The notes: generated by a model from the letters alone, not told the origin. A DNA stretch of 64,000 nt from Clostridium sp. BSD9I1 (GCF_900185645.1 NZ_FYAM01000023.1:1-64000), one strand, 5' to 3'. Positions 10,488 through 19,785 are shown, counted from the first letter of the stretch. A program made the numbers and translations.

Positions 10488-11705
10488 ATGAAAGTTATAT
10501 ACAATAAGACCATTACTGACGTACCTCATATCAAGGCAACAGGACTTCATATTGGACTTAGAAAAAATGAAAAAAAGGATTTATGTATAATTTATAGTGA
10601 AAAAAAGTCAGTGGCTGCTGCTGTATTCACAAAAAATAAAGTTAAAGCAGCTCCGCTTTTAGTAAATATGAACCACATTAATTCAAATAATACTCAAGCT
10701 ATAGTAATAAATAGTGGTTATGCAAATGCTTGCACGGGTGCAAGTGGAGTTGAAGATGCCTATGAAATGGGAAGAGTTGCAGCTAATTGTCTAGGATTAT
10801 CTCCGGAGGAAGTATTAATTGCATCCACAGGTAGAATTGGAATACCATTACCTATGGATAAGATTATTCCAGGTATAAAAGCAGGATGCACAAAGCTTTC
10901 TTATGATGGTGGAAAAGAGGCAGAGGAAGCTATCATGACTACAGATACCTTTACAAAGAGTATATTTGTTGAGCTAGAAATAGATGGTGAATTAATATGT
11001 ATTGGAGGTATTGCAAAGGGCTCAGGTATGGTTCATCCTGATATGGGAACAATCTTAAGTTTTATTGCTACAAATGTAAATATATCAAAATTAATGCTAA
11101 CAAAGGCTCTAAAAGAAAGCGTTGTTGACTCATACAATATGATATCAGTAGATGGAGATACAAGTACAAATGATATGGCTGTTGTATTATCAAATTGTAC
11201 CGCTGGCAATAAAGTAATAGATGAGAAAAATGATGAATACTTTAAGTTTAAGGAAGCATTTGATTTTGTTAATAAAGAATTATCAAAGATGATAGCTAAG
11301 GATGGCGAAGGGGCTACAAAACTTATAGAAATAAATTTAAATAATGCTAGAACTATGGAAGATGCAAGGATTTGTGCCAAATCAGTTATATCTTCTAGCT
11401 TAGTAAAATCAGCTTTTTTTGGAAGTGATGCAAATTGGGGAAGAATTATGTGTTCTTTAGGGTATTCTGGTGCAGAGTTTGATCCTCAAAATGTAGATAT
11501 AACTTTTAAAAATAATATAGATACGGTTAAAATTGTGGAAAAAGGTTCTGGCACTATATTCAATAAGGAATTAGTAGAAAAAATTTTAAAAGAGGATTAT
11601 ATAAATATAATTATTGATCTAAATGATGGAATTTATAATTCAATTGCTTGGGGATGCGACTTAACTTATGACTATGTAAAGATTAATGGATACTATAGAG
11701 CATAG
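10488..11705 (+). CDS. argJ: Bifunctional ornithine acetyltransferase / N-acetylglutamate synthase
   Basis: Recycles the acetyl group from acetylornithine to glutamate, and in bifunctional forms also uses acetyl-CoA, so no argA is needed. ArgJ is made as one chain that cleaves itself before a Thr; here that is Thr188 in HPDMGTIL, where most relatives have Ala-Thr and this one has Gly-Thr. KGSGM and EAIMTTDTF are other conserved stretches. The start at 10488 (405 residues) is chosen because the in-frame ATG at 10473 lies before the GGAGGAG ribosome site. Whether the enzyme is mono- or bifunctional cannot be told from sequence. Confidence 0.94.
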   Translation: MKVIYNKTITDVPHIKATGLHIGLRKNEKKDLCIIYSEKKSVAAAVFTKNKVKAAPLLVNMNHINSNNTQAIVINSGYANACTGASGVEDAYEMGRVAANCLGLSPEEVLIASTGRIGIPLPMDKIIPGIKAGCTKLSYDGGKEAEEAIMTTDTFTKSIFVELEIDGELICIGGIAKGSGMVHPDMGTILSFIATNVNISKLMLTKALKESVVDSYNMISVDGDTSTNDMAVVLSNCTAGNKVIDEKNDEYFKFKEAFDFVNKELSKMIAKDGEGATKLIEINLNNARTMEDARICAKSVISSSLVKSAFFGSDANWGRIMCSLGYSGAEFDPQNVDITFKNNIDTVKIVEKGSGTIFNKELVEKILKEDYINIIIDLNDGIYNSIAWGCDLTYDYVKINGYYRA

Positions 11706-11742
11706 TGTATAAGCAAAATATAGGAGTAAATTTAATATAGAG

Positions 11743-11771
11743 GAGCTAGTTTTTTTAAGCTAGTTCTTTTT
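11743..11771 (+). terminator. Terminator after argJ
   Basis: Stem GAGCTAG / CTAGTTC (one G-T pair) with a T-rich loop and TTTT tail, about 40 bases after the argJ stop. Confidence 0.65.
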
Positions 11772-11840
11772 AAATTTATAAAATAAATATGATATAATAA
11801 TTTTATTATGGAAAAATTTACTTTTAGGGGATGATATTTT

Positions 11841-12737
11841 ATGAAAAGAATTTTAAAAGAAAAATCAGTATTTAGTATGACAAAGGAAAATGAATGGGTA
11901 GAAAGTGCAAAAGATGGAGATATCATAGCATTTGAAACCTTCGATTGTTATAAAAATCAAATTTGCAGTGAGAATCAAGAAAGAAGCAGCATTAATCCTA
12001 ACTTTGGAAACCCTGCTACAGGACCGTTGTATATTGAAGGAGCAGAAGTATCTGATATTTTAAAAATAGAAATATTAGATATAAGAGTAGCTGAAGAAGG
12101 TACAATGAGAGTCAGACCTAATGTAGGTGCTTTAGGAGATGTAATTACTCATGATCAAATTAAAAAAGTACCTATTAAAGATGGAAAAGCCATATTTAAT
12201 GAAAAAGTAGAAATTCCTATAAATCCAATGATAGGGGTTATTGGAACTGCGCCAGCGGAAGGCGAGATACACAATATGGTTCCAGATTATCATGGTGGAA
12301 ATATGGATTGTAATAGAATAGTAAAAGGATCAATACTTTATCTTCCGGTAAATGTGAAGGGAGCACTATTATCTATTGGAGATCTTCATGCGGTAATGGG
12401 AGATGGTGAAGTTGCTATATGTGGACTTGAAATACCAGGAGAAGTAGAAGTTAAGATAAATGTATTAAAGGGAAAAACTATGCCACTTCCTATGCTTGTT
12501 CAAGGAGAACATATAATGACTATAGCTTCAGCAAAAACTTTAGATGAAGCATCAAAAATGGCAACTCATAATATGCATAAGTTCATGACTGAAAACTTAA
12601 ATGTAAATGTTAATGAAGCTGCTATGCTGTTATCTCTTGTTGGTAATCTTAGAATTTGTCAAATTGTAGACCCTTTAAAAACTACAAGAATGGAAATGCC
12701 ACTGTCTATTTTAGAAGAATATAATTTAAATTATTAG
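11841..12737 (+). CDS. Acetamidase/formamidase family protein
   Basis: Predicted amidohydrolase acting on short amides such as formamide or acetamide, releasing ammonia. The 298 residues match the FmdA/AmdA family. Conserved stretches include NPATGPLYIEGAE, PDYHGGNMDCN, and GDLHAVMGDGEVAICGLE, which supply the metal and active-site residues of this fold. The ATG follows TTAGGGGATGATATTTT. It stands alone between two terminators. A TATAAT-like box (about 11791) lies upstream. The natural amide is unknown. Confidence 0.88.
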   Translation: MKRILKEKSVFSMTKENEWVESAKDGDIIAFETFDCYKNQICSENQERSSINPNFGNPATGPLYIEGAEVSDILKIEILDIRVAEEGTMRVRPNVGALGDVITHDQIKKVPIKDGKAIFNEKVEIPINPMIGVIGTAPAEGEIHNMVPDYHGGNMDCNRIVKGSILYLPVNVKGALLSIGDLHAVMGDGEVAICGLEIPGEVEVKINVLKGKTMPLPMLVQGEHIMTIASAKTLDEASKMATHNMHKFMTENLNVNVNEAAMLLSLVGNLRICQIVDPLKTTRMEMPLSILEEYNLNY

Positions 12738-12862
12738 ATTTTATGGTATCTAATGGATGAGTTCCCACCAATTTAATAGTGTATTAATTTTCAAATAGGT
12801 AATATTAATATTACAACAATGATTATTACTTAATACAACTTAAATTAAAGGAGGAATTTATC

Positions 12863-13063
12863 ATGGCAAATAGAAGTAGTAACAAAGCATTAGTACCAGA
12901 AGCTAAAGAAGGTTTAAACAGATTTAAAATGGAAGCAGCTAATGAAGTAGGTGTTAATCTTAAACAGGGATATAACGGAGATCTAACTTCAAGAGAAGCA
13001 GGATCAGTAGGCGGACAGATGGTTAAGAAAATGGTAGAAGCTTACGAAAGCAATTTAAGATAG
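12863..13063 (+). CDS. Alpha/beta-type small acid-soluble spore protein
   Basis: DNA-binding protein that coats and protects chromosomal DNA in dormant spores. The 66 residues show the family core: EAANEVGVNLKQGYNGDLTS, then REAGSVGGQMVKKMVEAY with the invariant GSVGG. The germination-protease cleavage region is around KMEAANE. The ATG follows AAAGGAGGAATTTATC. It is monocistronic with a strong terminator directly after it. Forespore-specific (sigma-G) expression is expected from the family, but no convincing promoter is visible upstream. Confidence 0.95.
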   Translation: MANRSSNKALVPEAKEGLNRFKMEAANEVGVNLKQGYNGDLTSREAGSVGGQMVKKMVEAYESNLR

Positions 13064-13072
13064 TTGATAAAT

Positions 13073-13101
13073 GAAAGGAGCTGAATTTCAGCTCCTTTTT
13101 A
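13073..13101 (+). terminator. Terminator of the spore protein gene
   Basis: AAAGGAGCTGAA / TTCAGCTCCTTT stem followed by a T run, 9 bases after the stop. Confidence 0.9.
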
Positions 13102-13150
13102 TTTGCAGTCTGGATATAGAAAAATTTATCTAAAAAATTAAAAGATATAG

Positions 13151-13179
13151 TTGACATTGATTGATAAGTATGATAAATT
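13151..13179 (+). promoter_or_regulatory. Putative sigma-A promoter of the T-box/ABC transporter operon
   Basis: TTGACA, 17-base spacer, TAAATT, placed about 45 bases before the first T-box leader. The -35 hexamer is perfect and the -10 is weak. Confidence 0.5.
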
Positions 13180-13223
13180 GATAATAATAAATTTTTAGAA
13201 AATTACTATAAGTGAATATTTAT

Positions 13224-13515
13224 AAAACAGTGATAGGGACAAGTAAACAATAGAAGGTTTAAAAGAGAGTGGGGAAAGGTGAAAGCCCATAAACTAAGAC
13301 TATGTTGAAATTCACCCTTGAGTTGCAGGTTGAAATCTTAAGCAGACATCTCGAATCTATGATTTGTTGATGGTCGCTTGCTCCTTCCAAGCATGAGAAG
13401 GAACTTTATGAGAGTAGGCTGTGCCGGCAAAATGCCGTTATTTAAATGAGATACAAATTTGGATGGTACCGCGAACAGACTTTTCGCTCCAGTGAGGAGA
13501 TAAGTCTGTTTTTTT
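13224..13515 (+). promoter_or_regulatory. T-box riboswitch 1 of 3 (specifier TTC, Phe)
   Basis: Complete T-box leader: stem I with the AGTA element and GAGAGTGGGG apical region, specifier segment GAAATTCACCC with TTC at 13311-13313, T-box bulge region GGATGGTACCGCG, and terminator arms AACAGACTT / AAGTCTGTT with a T run. The base after TGG is T, pairing with a discriminator A, as in tRNA-Phe, and not with the G expected for tRNA-Trp. Uncharged tRNA would stabilise the antiterminator and allow read-through. Confidence 0.93.
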
Positions 13516-13541
13516 ATATTCAAAATTAAATATTTATTATA

Positions 13542-13834
13542 AAAACAGTGATAGGGATAAGTAAACAGAGTAGGAAGTTTAAAAGAGAGTGGGGAAAGGT
13601 GAAAGCCCATAAACTAAGACTGTGTTGAAATTCACCCTTGAGTTGCAGGTTGAAATCTTAAGCAGACATCTCAAATCTATGATTTATTGGTGGTTGCTTG
13701 CTTCTTCTAAGCATGAGAAGGAGCTTTATGAGAGTAGGCTGTGCCGGCAAAATGCCGTTATTTAAATGAGATATAAATTTGGATGGTACCGCGAACAGAC
13801 TTTTCGCTCCAGTGAGGAGATAAGTCTGTTTTTT
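13542..13834 (+). promoter_or_regulatory. T-box riboswitch 2 of 3 (specifier TTC, Phe)
   Basis: Near-identical copy of the first leader, 318 bases further on. The specifier TTC is at 13631-13633, GGATGGTACCGCG at 13781-13793, and the terminator arms and T run end near 13834. Differences from copy 1 are scattered single bases, with no loss of the key elements. Confidence 0.92.
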
Positions 13835-13862
13835 ATTTTACAAAAAATTAAATATTTATTAT

Positions 13863-14160
13863 AAAAACAGTGATAGGGATAAGTAAACAGAGTAGAAAGT
13901 TTAAAAGAGAGTGGGGAAAGGTGAAAGCCCATAAACTAAGAGTATGTTGAAATTCACCCTTGAGTTGCAGGTTGAAATCTTAAGCAGACGTCTCAAATCT
14001 ATGATTTGCTGATGGTCGCTTGCTCCTTCGAAGCATGAGAAGGGGTTTCATATGAGAGTAGGCTGTGCCGGCAAAATGCCGTTATTTAAATGAGATATAA
14101 ATTTGGGTGGTACCGCGAACAGGCTTTTCGCTCCAGTAAGGAGATAAGTCTGTTTTTTTA
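13863..14160 (+). promoter_or_regulatory. T-box riboswitch 3 of 3 (specifier TTC, Phe)
   Basis: Third tandem copy, with TTC at 13953-13955 and GGGTGGTACCGCG (the most consensus-like version) at 14105-14117. Terminator arms are AACAGGCTT / AAGTCTGTT with one G-T pair. It ends about 40 bases before the transporter start codon, so all three terminators must be passed to express the operon. Confidence 0.92.
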
Positions 14161-14199
14161 TTTTAAAAATCAATAAATAAATTTTAGGGGGCAAAAATT

Positions 14200-15219
14200 A
14201 TGATGTGTAAAAAAACTTTAAAAACTTTAGTAACAATTCCATTGGTGGCTTTAGCTTTATTTTCGGGGTGTTCTAGTAACAAGGGGGATGAACAAGTTAT
14301 TAGTAAGGGTAATGAAAAAGTTATTAATATTGGGGTAGCTCAAATAGTTGAACATCCATCTTTAGATTCAGCTAGGAAAGGATTTATGGATGCTCTTTCA
14401 GCAAATGGTTATAAGGAAGGCTCGAATTTAAAAGTAGATTTTCAAAACGCACAAGGAGATATGCCTACAGTGCAAACTATTGCTCAAAACTTTGCATCCC
14501 AGGACAAAGATTTAGTATTTGCAATTGCAACACCTACAGCTCAGGCAATGTATAATGCAATAAAAGATAAGCCTATACTTGTAACAGCAGTAACAGATCC
14601 TGTTAAAGCAGGTATTGCAAATTCTCTTGAAAAATCAGGAACAAACGTTACAGGAACTACAGATGCAGCGCCAATTGAAAAGCAATTAGAACTATTAAAA
14701 AAACTAGTACCTAATGCTAAGAATATGGGTATACTTTATAACACCAGTGAAGTAAACACTGAATCAGAAATTGAAAAGATTAAAAAAATAGCACCTAAGT
14801 ATGGTTTGAAAATTATAACTTCAGGAGTTACTAATACAAATGAGATATCTCAGTCTTTAAGTGCCCTTGTGAAAGATATAGATGTTTTATATGCTCCAGC
14901 AGATAATGTTGTCGCATCATCAATGCCGTTAATATCATCTAAGTGCATTGAAAATAAGATTCCAATTATAGGAGCTGTAAAGGCTGAAGTCGAAGGAGGA
15001 GCTTTAGCTACTGAAGGTATAGATTATTATAAACTTGGATATCAAACAGGAGTTATGGCAGTAGAAGTTATAAAAGGAAAAAGCCCAAAGGAAATGCCAA
15101 TTACAACTTTAAGAGATACTGAACTAGTTATAAATATGGATACTGCAAATAAGATAAATATAAATGTTCCTGAAGACTTAAAAAAATCTGCGACAATTAT
15201 AAATGGTGGTGAAAAATAA
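14200..15219 (+). CDS. ABC transporter substrate-binding lipoprotein (TrpX-like), probably aromatic amino acid
   Basis: Extracytoplasmic solute receptor of the ABC_sub_bind family, 339 residues. The N-terminus has a lysine-rich start and hydrophobic stretch ending in the lipobox FSGC (Cys near residue 25). The two-lobed domain starts at INIGVAQIVEHPSLD and includes VTAVTDPVKAG and GALATEGIDYY. The ATG follows TTAGGGGGCAAAAATT. The stop overlaps the next start as TAATG. Relatives include the T-box-controlled tryptophan transporter TrpXYZ of streptococci. Here the T-box specifiers read Phe, so phenylalanine is the better guess for the substrate. Confidence 0.88.
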   Translation: MMCKKTLKTLVTIPLVALALFSGCSSNKGDEQVISKGNEKVINIGVAQIVEHPSLDSARKGFMDALSANGYKEGSNLKVDFQNAQGDMPTVQTIAQNFASQDKDLVFAIATPTAQAMYNAIKDKPILVTAVTDPVKAGIANSLEKSGTNVTGTTDAAPIEKQLELLKKLVPNAKNMGILYNTSEVNTESEIEKIKKIAPKYGLKIITSGVTNTNEISQSLSALVKDIDVLYAPADNVVASSMPLISSKCIENKIPIIGAVKAEVEGGALATEGIDYYKLGYQTGVMAVEVIKGKSPKEMPITTLRDTELVINMDTANKININVPEDLKKSATIINGGEK

Positions 15220-16115
15220 TGTTTAATTTTTGGTTAGGTGTATTAGAACAAGGACTTATATTTGGCATAATGGCTCTGGGAGTATATATTTCATACAAAA
15301 TATTGGACTTTCCGGATTTATCAGTAGATGGCAGCTTCCCGTTGGGAGCTGCGGTTACTGCTGCATCTTTAACATCAGGTATGTCCCCAGCTATTGCTTG
15401 TGTATTGTCTTTACTAGCAGGTGCTATAGCTGGAAGCATTACAGGAGTTTTACATGTAAAACTTAAAATAACTAATTTACTTTCAGGAATTATAGTAATG
15501 ACAGGATTATATTCCGTTAATTTAAGAATCATGGGAAAAGCAAATATTCCTCTTTTCAACAATAAAACTATATTTACAGGTAGTAATAATACTTTAATAG
15601 TTATTTTAATATTTGTTTTGGTGATGAAGTATATATTAGATTTTTTCCTAGATACAAAGATAGGCTTTCTTTTAAAAGCAACTGGTGATAATCCAAAACT
15701 TATAACTTCACTAGGAATTGATAAAGGGACGATTAAAATTCTTGGACTTGCTATTTCAAATGCATTAGTAGCTTTATCTGGATCTATAATGGCACAATAT
15801 CAAAGCTTTTCAGATGTAGGTATGGGAAGTGGAATAGTTGTAATGGGGCTTGCCTCCATTATACTTGGAGAAGCCTTATTCAAGAAGTTATCATGGGTTA
15901 AGTTAACAACTGTTGCAGTACTTGGAGCAATTCTATATAAACTAAGTATTGGGGCTGCTTTAAAATTAGGATTAGAGCCTACAGATTTAAAACTTATAAC
16001 TTCTGTAATTGTAGTATGCGCACTTGGATTAAGTCAAAATAAATTAAAGTTAAAGATTAAAAAATTATCACTTTGGGGAGGGATGACTAATGCTCAAGAT
16101 ACAGAGATTGTCTAA
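15219..16115 (+). CDS. ABC transporter permease (TrpY-like)
   Basis: Inner-membrane permease, 298 residues with about eight to nine hydrophobic segments. It is of the branched-chain-type permease family: GVYISYKILDFPDLSVDGSF near the N-terminus and GDNPKLITSLGIDKGTIKILGL as the cytoplasmic coupling loop. The start overlaps the lipoprotein stop by one base. It ends inside the ATPase gene (26-base overlap), so the three genes are tightly coupled and share the T-box leaders. Confidence 0.9.
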   Translation: MFNFWLGVLEQGLIFGIMALGVYISYKILDFPDLSVDGSFPLGAAVTAASLTSGMSPAIACVLSLLAGAIAGSITGVLHVKLKITNLLSGIIVMTGLYSVNLRIMGKANIPLFNNKTIFTGSNNTLIVILIFVLVMKYILDFFLDTKIGFLLKATGDNPKLITSLGIDKGTIKILGLAISNALVALSGSIMAQYQSFSDVGMGSGIVVMGLASIILGEALFKKLSWVKLTTVAVLGAILYKLSIGAALKLGLEPTDLKLITSVIVVCALGLSQNKLKLKIKKLSLWGGMTNAQDTEIV

Positions 16116-16884
16116 GGTATTTAATGAGAATACTATAAATGAAAATTTAGTTTTAGATAAATTATCACTAGATATTGAAGATGGAGATTTTATTACCATA
16201 ATAGGGAGCAATGGGGCAGGTAAGTCAACTCTATTAAATATAATTTCAGGTTCTATAGAAGATTATAAAGGGAAAATAGCTTTAGACGATAAAGAAATAT
16301 CTAATTTATCTGAGTTTAAAAGAACAAAATTTATTGGAAGAGTGTTTCAAGACCCTTCTTCGGGAACATCACCTTCAATGAACATATTGGAGAATTTATC
16401 CATGGCCCATAACAAAGGAAGGAGATTTGGACTTTCTAAGGGGATTTCAAAAAAAGATATTCCGTATTTTAAAGAGTTACTATCAAAACTTGATTTAGGC
16501 CTTGAAAATAATCTTTATAATAAAGTAGGACTTTTATCAGGAGGCCAGAGACAGGCGATGTCACTAATTATGGCTACAATGTCAAATCCAAGACTTCTTT
16601 TGCTTGATGAACATACTGCTGCACTAGATCCTAAAACTTCTGAAAAAATAATAAATTTAACTGAAGAAGTAGTCAGAAGTAAAAAGATAACTACCCTTAT
16701 GATAACTCATAATTTAAATCATGCAATAAAGCTTGGCAATAGACTTATTATGATGCATAGAGGTAATATATTATTAGATATTAAAGGTGAGGAAAAGAAG
16801 TCTCTAACTATAGAAAAATTACTAAATTATTTTGAAAATCTGCAATCTCAAGATGTTATGAGTGATAGAGTATTATTTTCATAG
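16090..16884 (+). CDS. ABC transporter ATP-binding protein (TrpZ-like)
   Basis: Cytoplasmic ATPase of the same importer, 264 residues. Walker A is GSNGAGKS (39-46), signature LLSGGQRQA, Walker B LLLLDEHTAALDP, and the switch His is in MITHNLNHA. The Walker B Glu is present. The start ATG lies within the permease gene, preceded by GGGGAGGGATGACTA. It is the last gene of the operon; a terminator follows about 100 bases later. Confidence 0.92.
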   Translation: MLKIQRLSKVFNENTINENLVLDKLSLDIEDGDFITIIGSNGAGKSTLLNIISGSIEDYKGKIALDDKEISNLSEFKRTKFIGRVFQDPSSGTSPSMNILENLSMAHNKGRRFGLSKGISKKDIPYFKELLSKLDLGLENNLYNKVGLLSGGQRQAMSLIMATMSNPRLLLLDEHTAALDPKTSEKIINLTEEVVRSKKITTLMITHNLNHAIKLGNRLIMMHRGNILLDIKGEEKKSLTIEKLLNYFENLQSQDVMSDRVLFS

Positions 16885-16988
16885 AAATTATAAACTGAAA
16901 GCACATTAAATAAGGAGATTGAGTAATTTTGGATCATAGTATAAAGGGAAAGGGTACTAGGTACCATCCTATAAATATTGAATAAGAT

Positions 16989-17022
16989 GAGCAGAGGAAT
17001 GAAAAACTCTGCTCTCTTTATT
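16989..17022. terminator. Bidirectional terminator between the ABC operon and the exonuclease gene
   Basis: GAGCAGAG / CTCTGCTC stem with a 10-base loop and T-rich tail. The minus-strand gene ends at 17018 within the tail, so the hairpin probably serves both converging genes. Confidence 0.75.
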
Positions 17023-17800
17023 TTTTGGTTGAGACTTCTTTAGGGGATTCAACTTGAAATTGATTGGTTCTTCCCATGATATAAGAGAGCTTAATTATTT
17101 TCTTCTCATCTTCGCTCATTTCTCTATTAAACATCTTTTCAAATTGCTTTATTAAACTATAGTAATCAATATTTTTCTTTTCTTTGATAAGAGTATTTTG
17201 AGCTCTTTGGCTTATAGGATTATATGTTTTAACTTGAATTTTGTTACTGTAAATTCTTTTAAATATTTCCGTAGTATAATGAGCATCAGCAAATGCATTA
17301 TGAAATTTACTATCAAGGGGAATGTTTAGCAAATTAACTGCTTTATTTAATCCTATATGAGTTCCCTTTGGACATTTAAGAAATTTAGATGCATACTGTT
17401 GAAGATTTATATATTTCATAGGTATAATAGATATATCTAAATTATGGTATTTTATATTACGTAATAGCTCTTTAATATCTGCAAGGCCCCATACACACAG
17501 GATGCTTTTATCTCCTTGAATAAAGTCAATAAATTCCTCATATATATCTTTAAAGGGTTTTGAAGTATTTAAATCATCCATTGTTATGCCAGTAAGATTT
17601 TCAATAAATGGATTAAGTGTAGTATATATATGAGGTTTTATTAGCCTATTAAAGGTTTGTATTGTTTCAAAGTTTTCATTAAGTTTTAGTGCTCCAATTT
17701 GAATTATTTCAAAAGGACATTTTTCATTTGTTATAGTGATTTTTTCTTTTTTGCATTGGTAGGCTTGATTAAATTCTAAATCAAATACTATATAACTCAT
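17018..17800 (-). CDS. DEDDh-family 3'-5' exonuclease
   Basis: Predicted 3'-5' exonuclease of the DnaQ-like superfamily, 260 residues. Exo I motif is FDLEFN with Asp7 and Glu9; Exo II is in NPFIENLTGITMDDL with the following Asp region; Exo III is HNAFADAHYTTEIF, with the His and Asp that define the DEDDh type. A C-terminal extension of about 60 residues is charged and lacks a known domain. It resembles KapD/ERI-1-like exonucleases, so the substrate may be RNA or DNA. It is monocistronic and divergent from the permease. Confidence 0.82.
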   Translation of the reverse strand: MSYIVFDLEFNQAYQCKKEKITITNEKCPFEIIQIGALKLNENFETIQTFNRLIKPHIYTTLNPFIENLTGITMDDLNTSKPFKDIYEEFIDFIQGDKSILCVWGLADIKELLRNIKYHNLDISIIPMKYINLQQYASKFLKCPKGTHIGLNKAVNLLNIPLDSKFHNAFADAHYTTEIFKRIYSNKIQVKTYNPISQRAQNTLIKEKKNIDYYSLIKQFEKMFNREMSEDEKKIIKLSYIMGRTNQFQVESPKEVSTKK

Positions 17801-17875
17801 ATATTTATCTCCTAAATTTAATTCTATTATTTAGTATGCCACAAAAAATTATATATAAGAAGGGGGGAAATAAAA

Positions 17876-19297
17876 ATGTCTGATTATAATGCAGCAAAAG
17901 AAAGTAAAATGACAAAAACTCTTTCTTTATGGAATTACTTTACCATAGGTTTTGGTGCGATCATTGGTACTGGTTGGGTTTTGCTTGTTGGAGATTGGAT
18001 GATTATAGGCGGGGGACCTACAGCTGCAATAATTGCATTTATTATAGGCTCTTTATTTTTACTTCCTGTAGGTGCAGTTTTTGGAGAACTCACCTCTGCT
18101 ATTCCTGTTTCAGGAGGGATAATCGAATATGTTTCACGTACTTTTGGAGATAAGGCGTCATATTTTACGGGATGGTTTCTTGCTTTAGGTAATGGAATAC
18201 TTTGCCCATGGGAAGCAATTGCTATCTCCTCTTTACTTGGTGAATTTATACCTGCACTTAAAATAATTCCCTTGTATGAAATTATGGGAGCTACTGTGTA
18301 TCTTCCTACATTAATTATATCTCTAATATTTGCAACTTATGTTATTATGTTAAATTTTAAAGGTGCTTCAGAGGCGGCAAAACTTCAAGGCTTTTTAACT
18401 AAATTATTGCTTTTAGGTATGGTAATTGCAATGGGTATATCTTTTTTTAGAGGAGGGCCACATAACTTAACGCCTGTATATGATGGTATTTCAAAAGGAA
18501 GTAAATCACAAAGTATATGGATGGGAGTTTTACAGGTTCTTGTTATTACACCATTTTTTTATGCAGGTTTTGATACAATTCCACAACAAGCTGAAGAAGC
18601 AGCGGAGGGGCTAGACTGGAATAAGTTTGGTAAAGTTATTAGTATGGCATTATTAGCTTCGGGAATATTCTATGTAATATGTATATACTCCTTTGGGACA
18701 ATAGTTCCTTGGAAAGAATTTGTTACTTATAGTATTCCGGCATTAACTATTTTATCAGTAATTGGTCTTAAGGTTTTTTCAAAAATAATGATATTTATTG
18801 CTATTATGGGGCCACTTGGACCTATGAATTCTTTTTTTGGAGCTACTACAAGAATTTTACTTGCTATGGGGCGTAAGGGTCTACTTCCTAAAAGGTTTGA
18901 AGAACTTGACAAAAAAAATGGAACTCCAAGGCTTGCCAATATTTTAATGGCAATTCTTACAGTAATAGGACCATTTTTAGGAAAAAACATGCTGATACCA
19001 CTTACCAAGGTTAGTTCTTTAGCATTCATAATTGCTTGTTTTATGGTAAGCATTGCTTGTCTTCGTATGAGAAGTACAGAACCTGAAATGGCAAGGCCTT
19101 ATAAGGTTCCTGGAGGAAAACTTGGAATAGCTTTAGCTTGCATTACATCTCTTGTTATTATAGGGTTAATGGTTATCCCAGGAAGCCCTGCAAACTTAAA
19201 TTTTGTAGAGTGGATTATTGTAATTTTATGGTTTGTAATAGGAGTTATATTTATGCTTATTCAAAACAAAAAAATAAAAAGTAAACAATTTATATAA
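17876..19297 (+). CDS. APC-superfamily amino acid permease
   Basis: Cytoplasmic-membrane amino acid transporter, 473 residues and about 12 membrane segments. The first helix has the unwound substrate-site motif FGAIIGTGW, characteristic of APC transporters. SGGIIEYVSRTFGDKASYFTG is the conserved helix 2-3 region. The start follows AAGAAGGGGGGAAATAAAA. It stands alone. The substrate cannot be read from sequence. Confidence 0.88.
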   Translation: MSDYNAAKESKMTKTLSLWNYFTIGFGAIIGTGWVLLVGDWMIIGGGPTAAIIAFIIGSLFLLPVGAVFGELTSAIPVSGGIIEYVSRTFGDKASYFTGWFLALGNGILCPWEAIAISSLLGEFIPALKIIPLYEIMGATVYLPTLIISLIFATYVIMLNFKGASEAAKLQGFLTKLLLLGMVIAMGISFFRGGPHNLTPVYDGISKGSKSQSIWMGVLQVLVITPFFYAGFDTIPQQAEEAAEGLDWNKFGKVISMALLASGIFYVICIYSFGTIVPWKEFVTYSIPALTILSVIGLKVFSKIMIFIAIMGPLGPMNSFFGATTRILLAMGRKGLLPKRFEELDKKNGTPRLANILMAILTVIGPFLGKNMLIPLTKVSSLAFIIACFMVSIACLRMRSTEPEMARPYKVPGGKLGIALACITSLVIIGLMVIPGSPANLNFVEWIIVILWFVIGVIFMLIQNKKIKSKQFI

Positions 19298-19416
19298 ATC
19301 CATGATTAATTTTTAATTATTGTGGTATACTAGTAATATCAACGAAAAAGCACTATTGATAAAAATTAGTTATATCAATTATAAAAGTGTTTTAATTTTA
19401 GGAGGAATATTAAGCA

Positions 19417-19620
19417 ATGAAAACAGGAACAGTAAAATGGTTTAATTCAGAAAAAGGATTTGGATTCATTTCCGTTGAAGGAGAAGATGACGTTTTTGTT
19501 CACTTCACAGCTATTCAAGGTAATGAAGGAAGAAAAAATCTTGAAGAAGGTCAAAGAGTTGAATTTGAAGTAGAGCAGGGATCCAGAGGACCTCAAGCAG
19601 CTAATGTTGTAAAACTTTAA
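19417..19620 (+). CDS. Cold-shock protein (CspA family)
   Basis: Single-domain RNA chaperone of 67 residues with the OB-fold RNA-binding motifs KGFGFI (RNP1) and VFVHF (RNP2). The ATG follows TTAGGAGGAATATTAAGC. An untranslated leader of roughly 80 bases follows a TATACT box near 19325, the usual arrangement for cold-shock mRNA. It ends before a perfect terminator. Another csp gene lies at 57.5 kb. Confidence 0.95.
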   Translation: MKTGTVKWFNSEKGFGFISVEGEDDVFVHFTAIQGNEGRKNLEEGQRVEFEVEQGSRGPQAANVVKL

Positions 19621-19706
19621 ATATAGTTTTATAGTGTATTAAGATTCCCTATGCTGTAAAGCTAGGGACTCTCTTATATACAATGATTTGTAAGTAATAA
19701 ATGGTT

Positions 19707-19732
19707 ACCACCTTTATAAAGGTGGTTTTTAT
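19707..19732 (+). terminator. Terminator after the cold-shock gene
   Basis: ACCACCTTTATAAAGGTGGT is a perfect palindrome followed by five T. A weaker hairpin (TTCCCTA / TAGGGA) lies between it and the csp stop. Confidence 0.85.
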
Positions 19733-19785
19733 ATTTCCATATAATTAAAATATTTTTTAAATAATTAAAAAGAAGGAGAATAGCA

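Noticed and set aside
13311-13313. Tryptophan specificity for the T-box transporter, from the TrpXYZ-like family
   Set aside because: No TGG occurs at the specifier position, and the T-box discriminator pairing favours tRNA-Phe.
13338-13610. Minus-strand reading frame of 90 codons across the T-boxes
   Set aside because: It lies wholly in riboswitch leader sequence and recurs with the tandem copies; there is no ribosome site.
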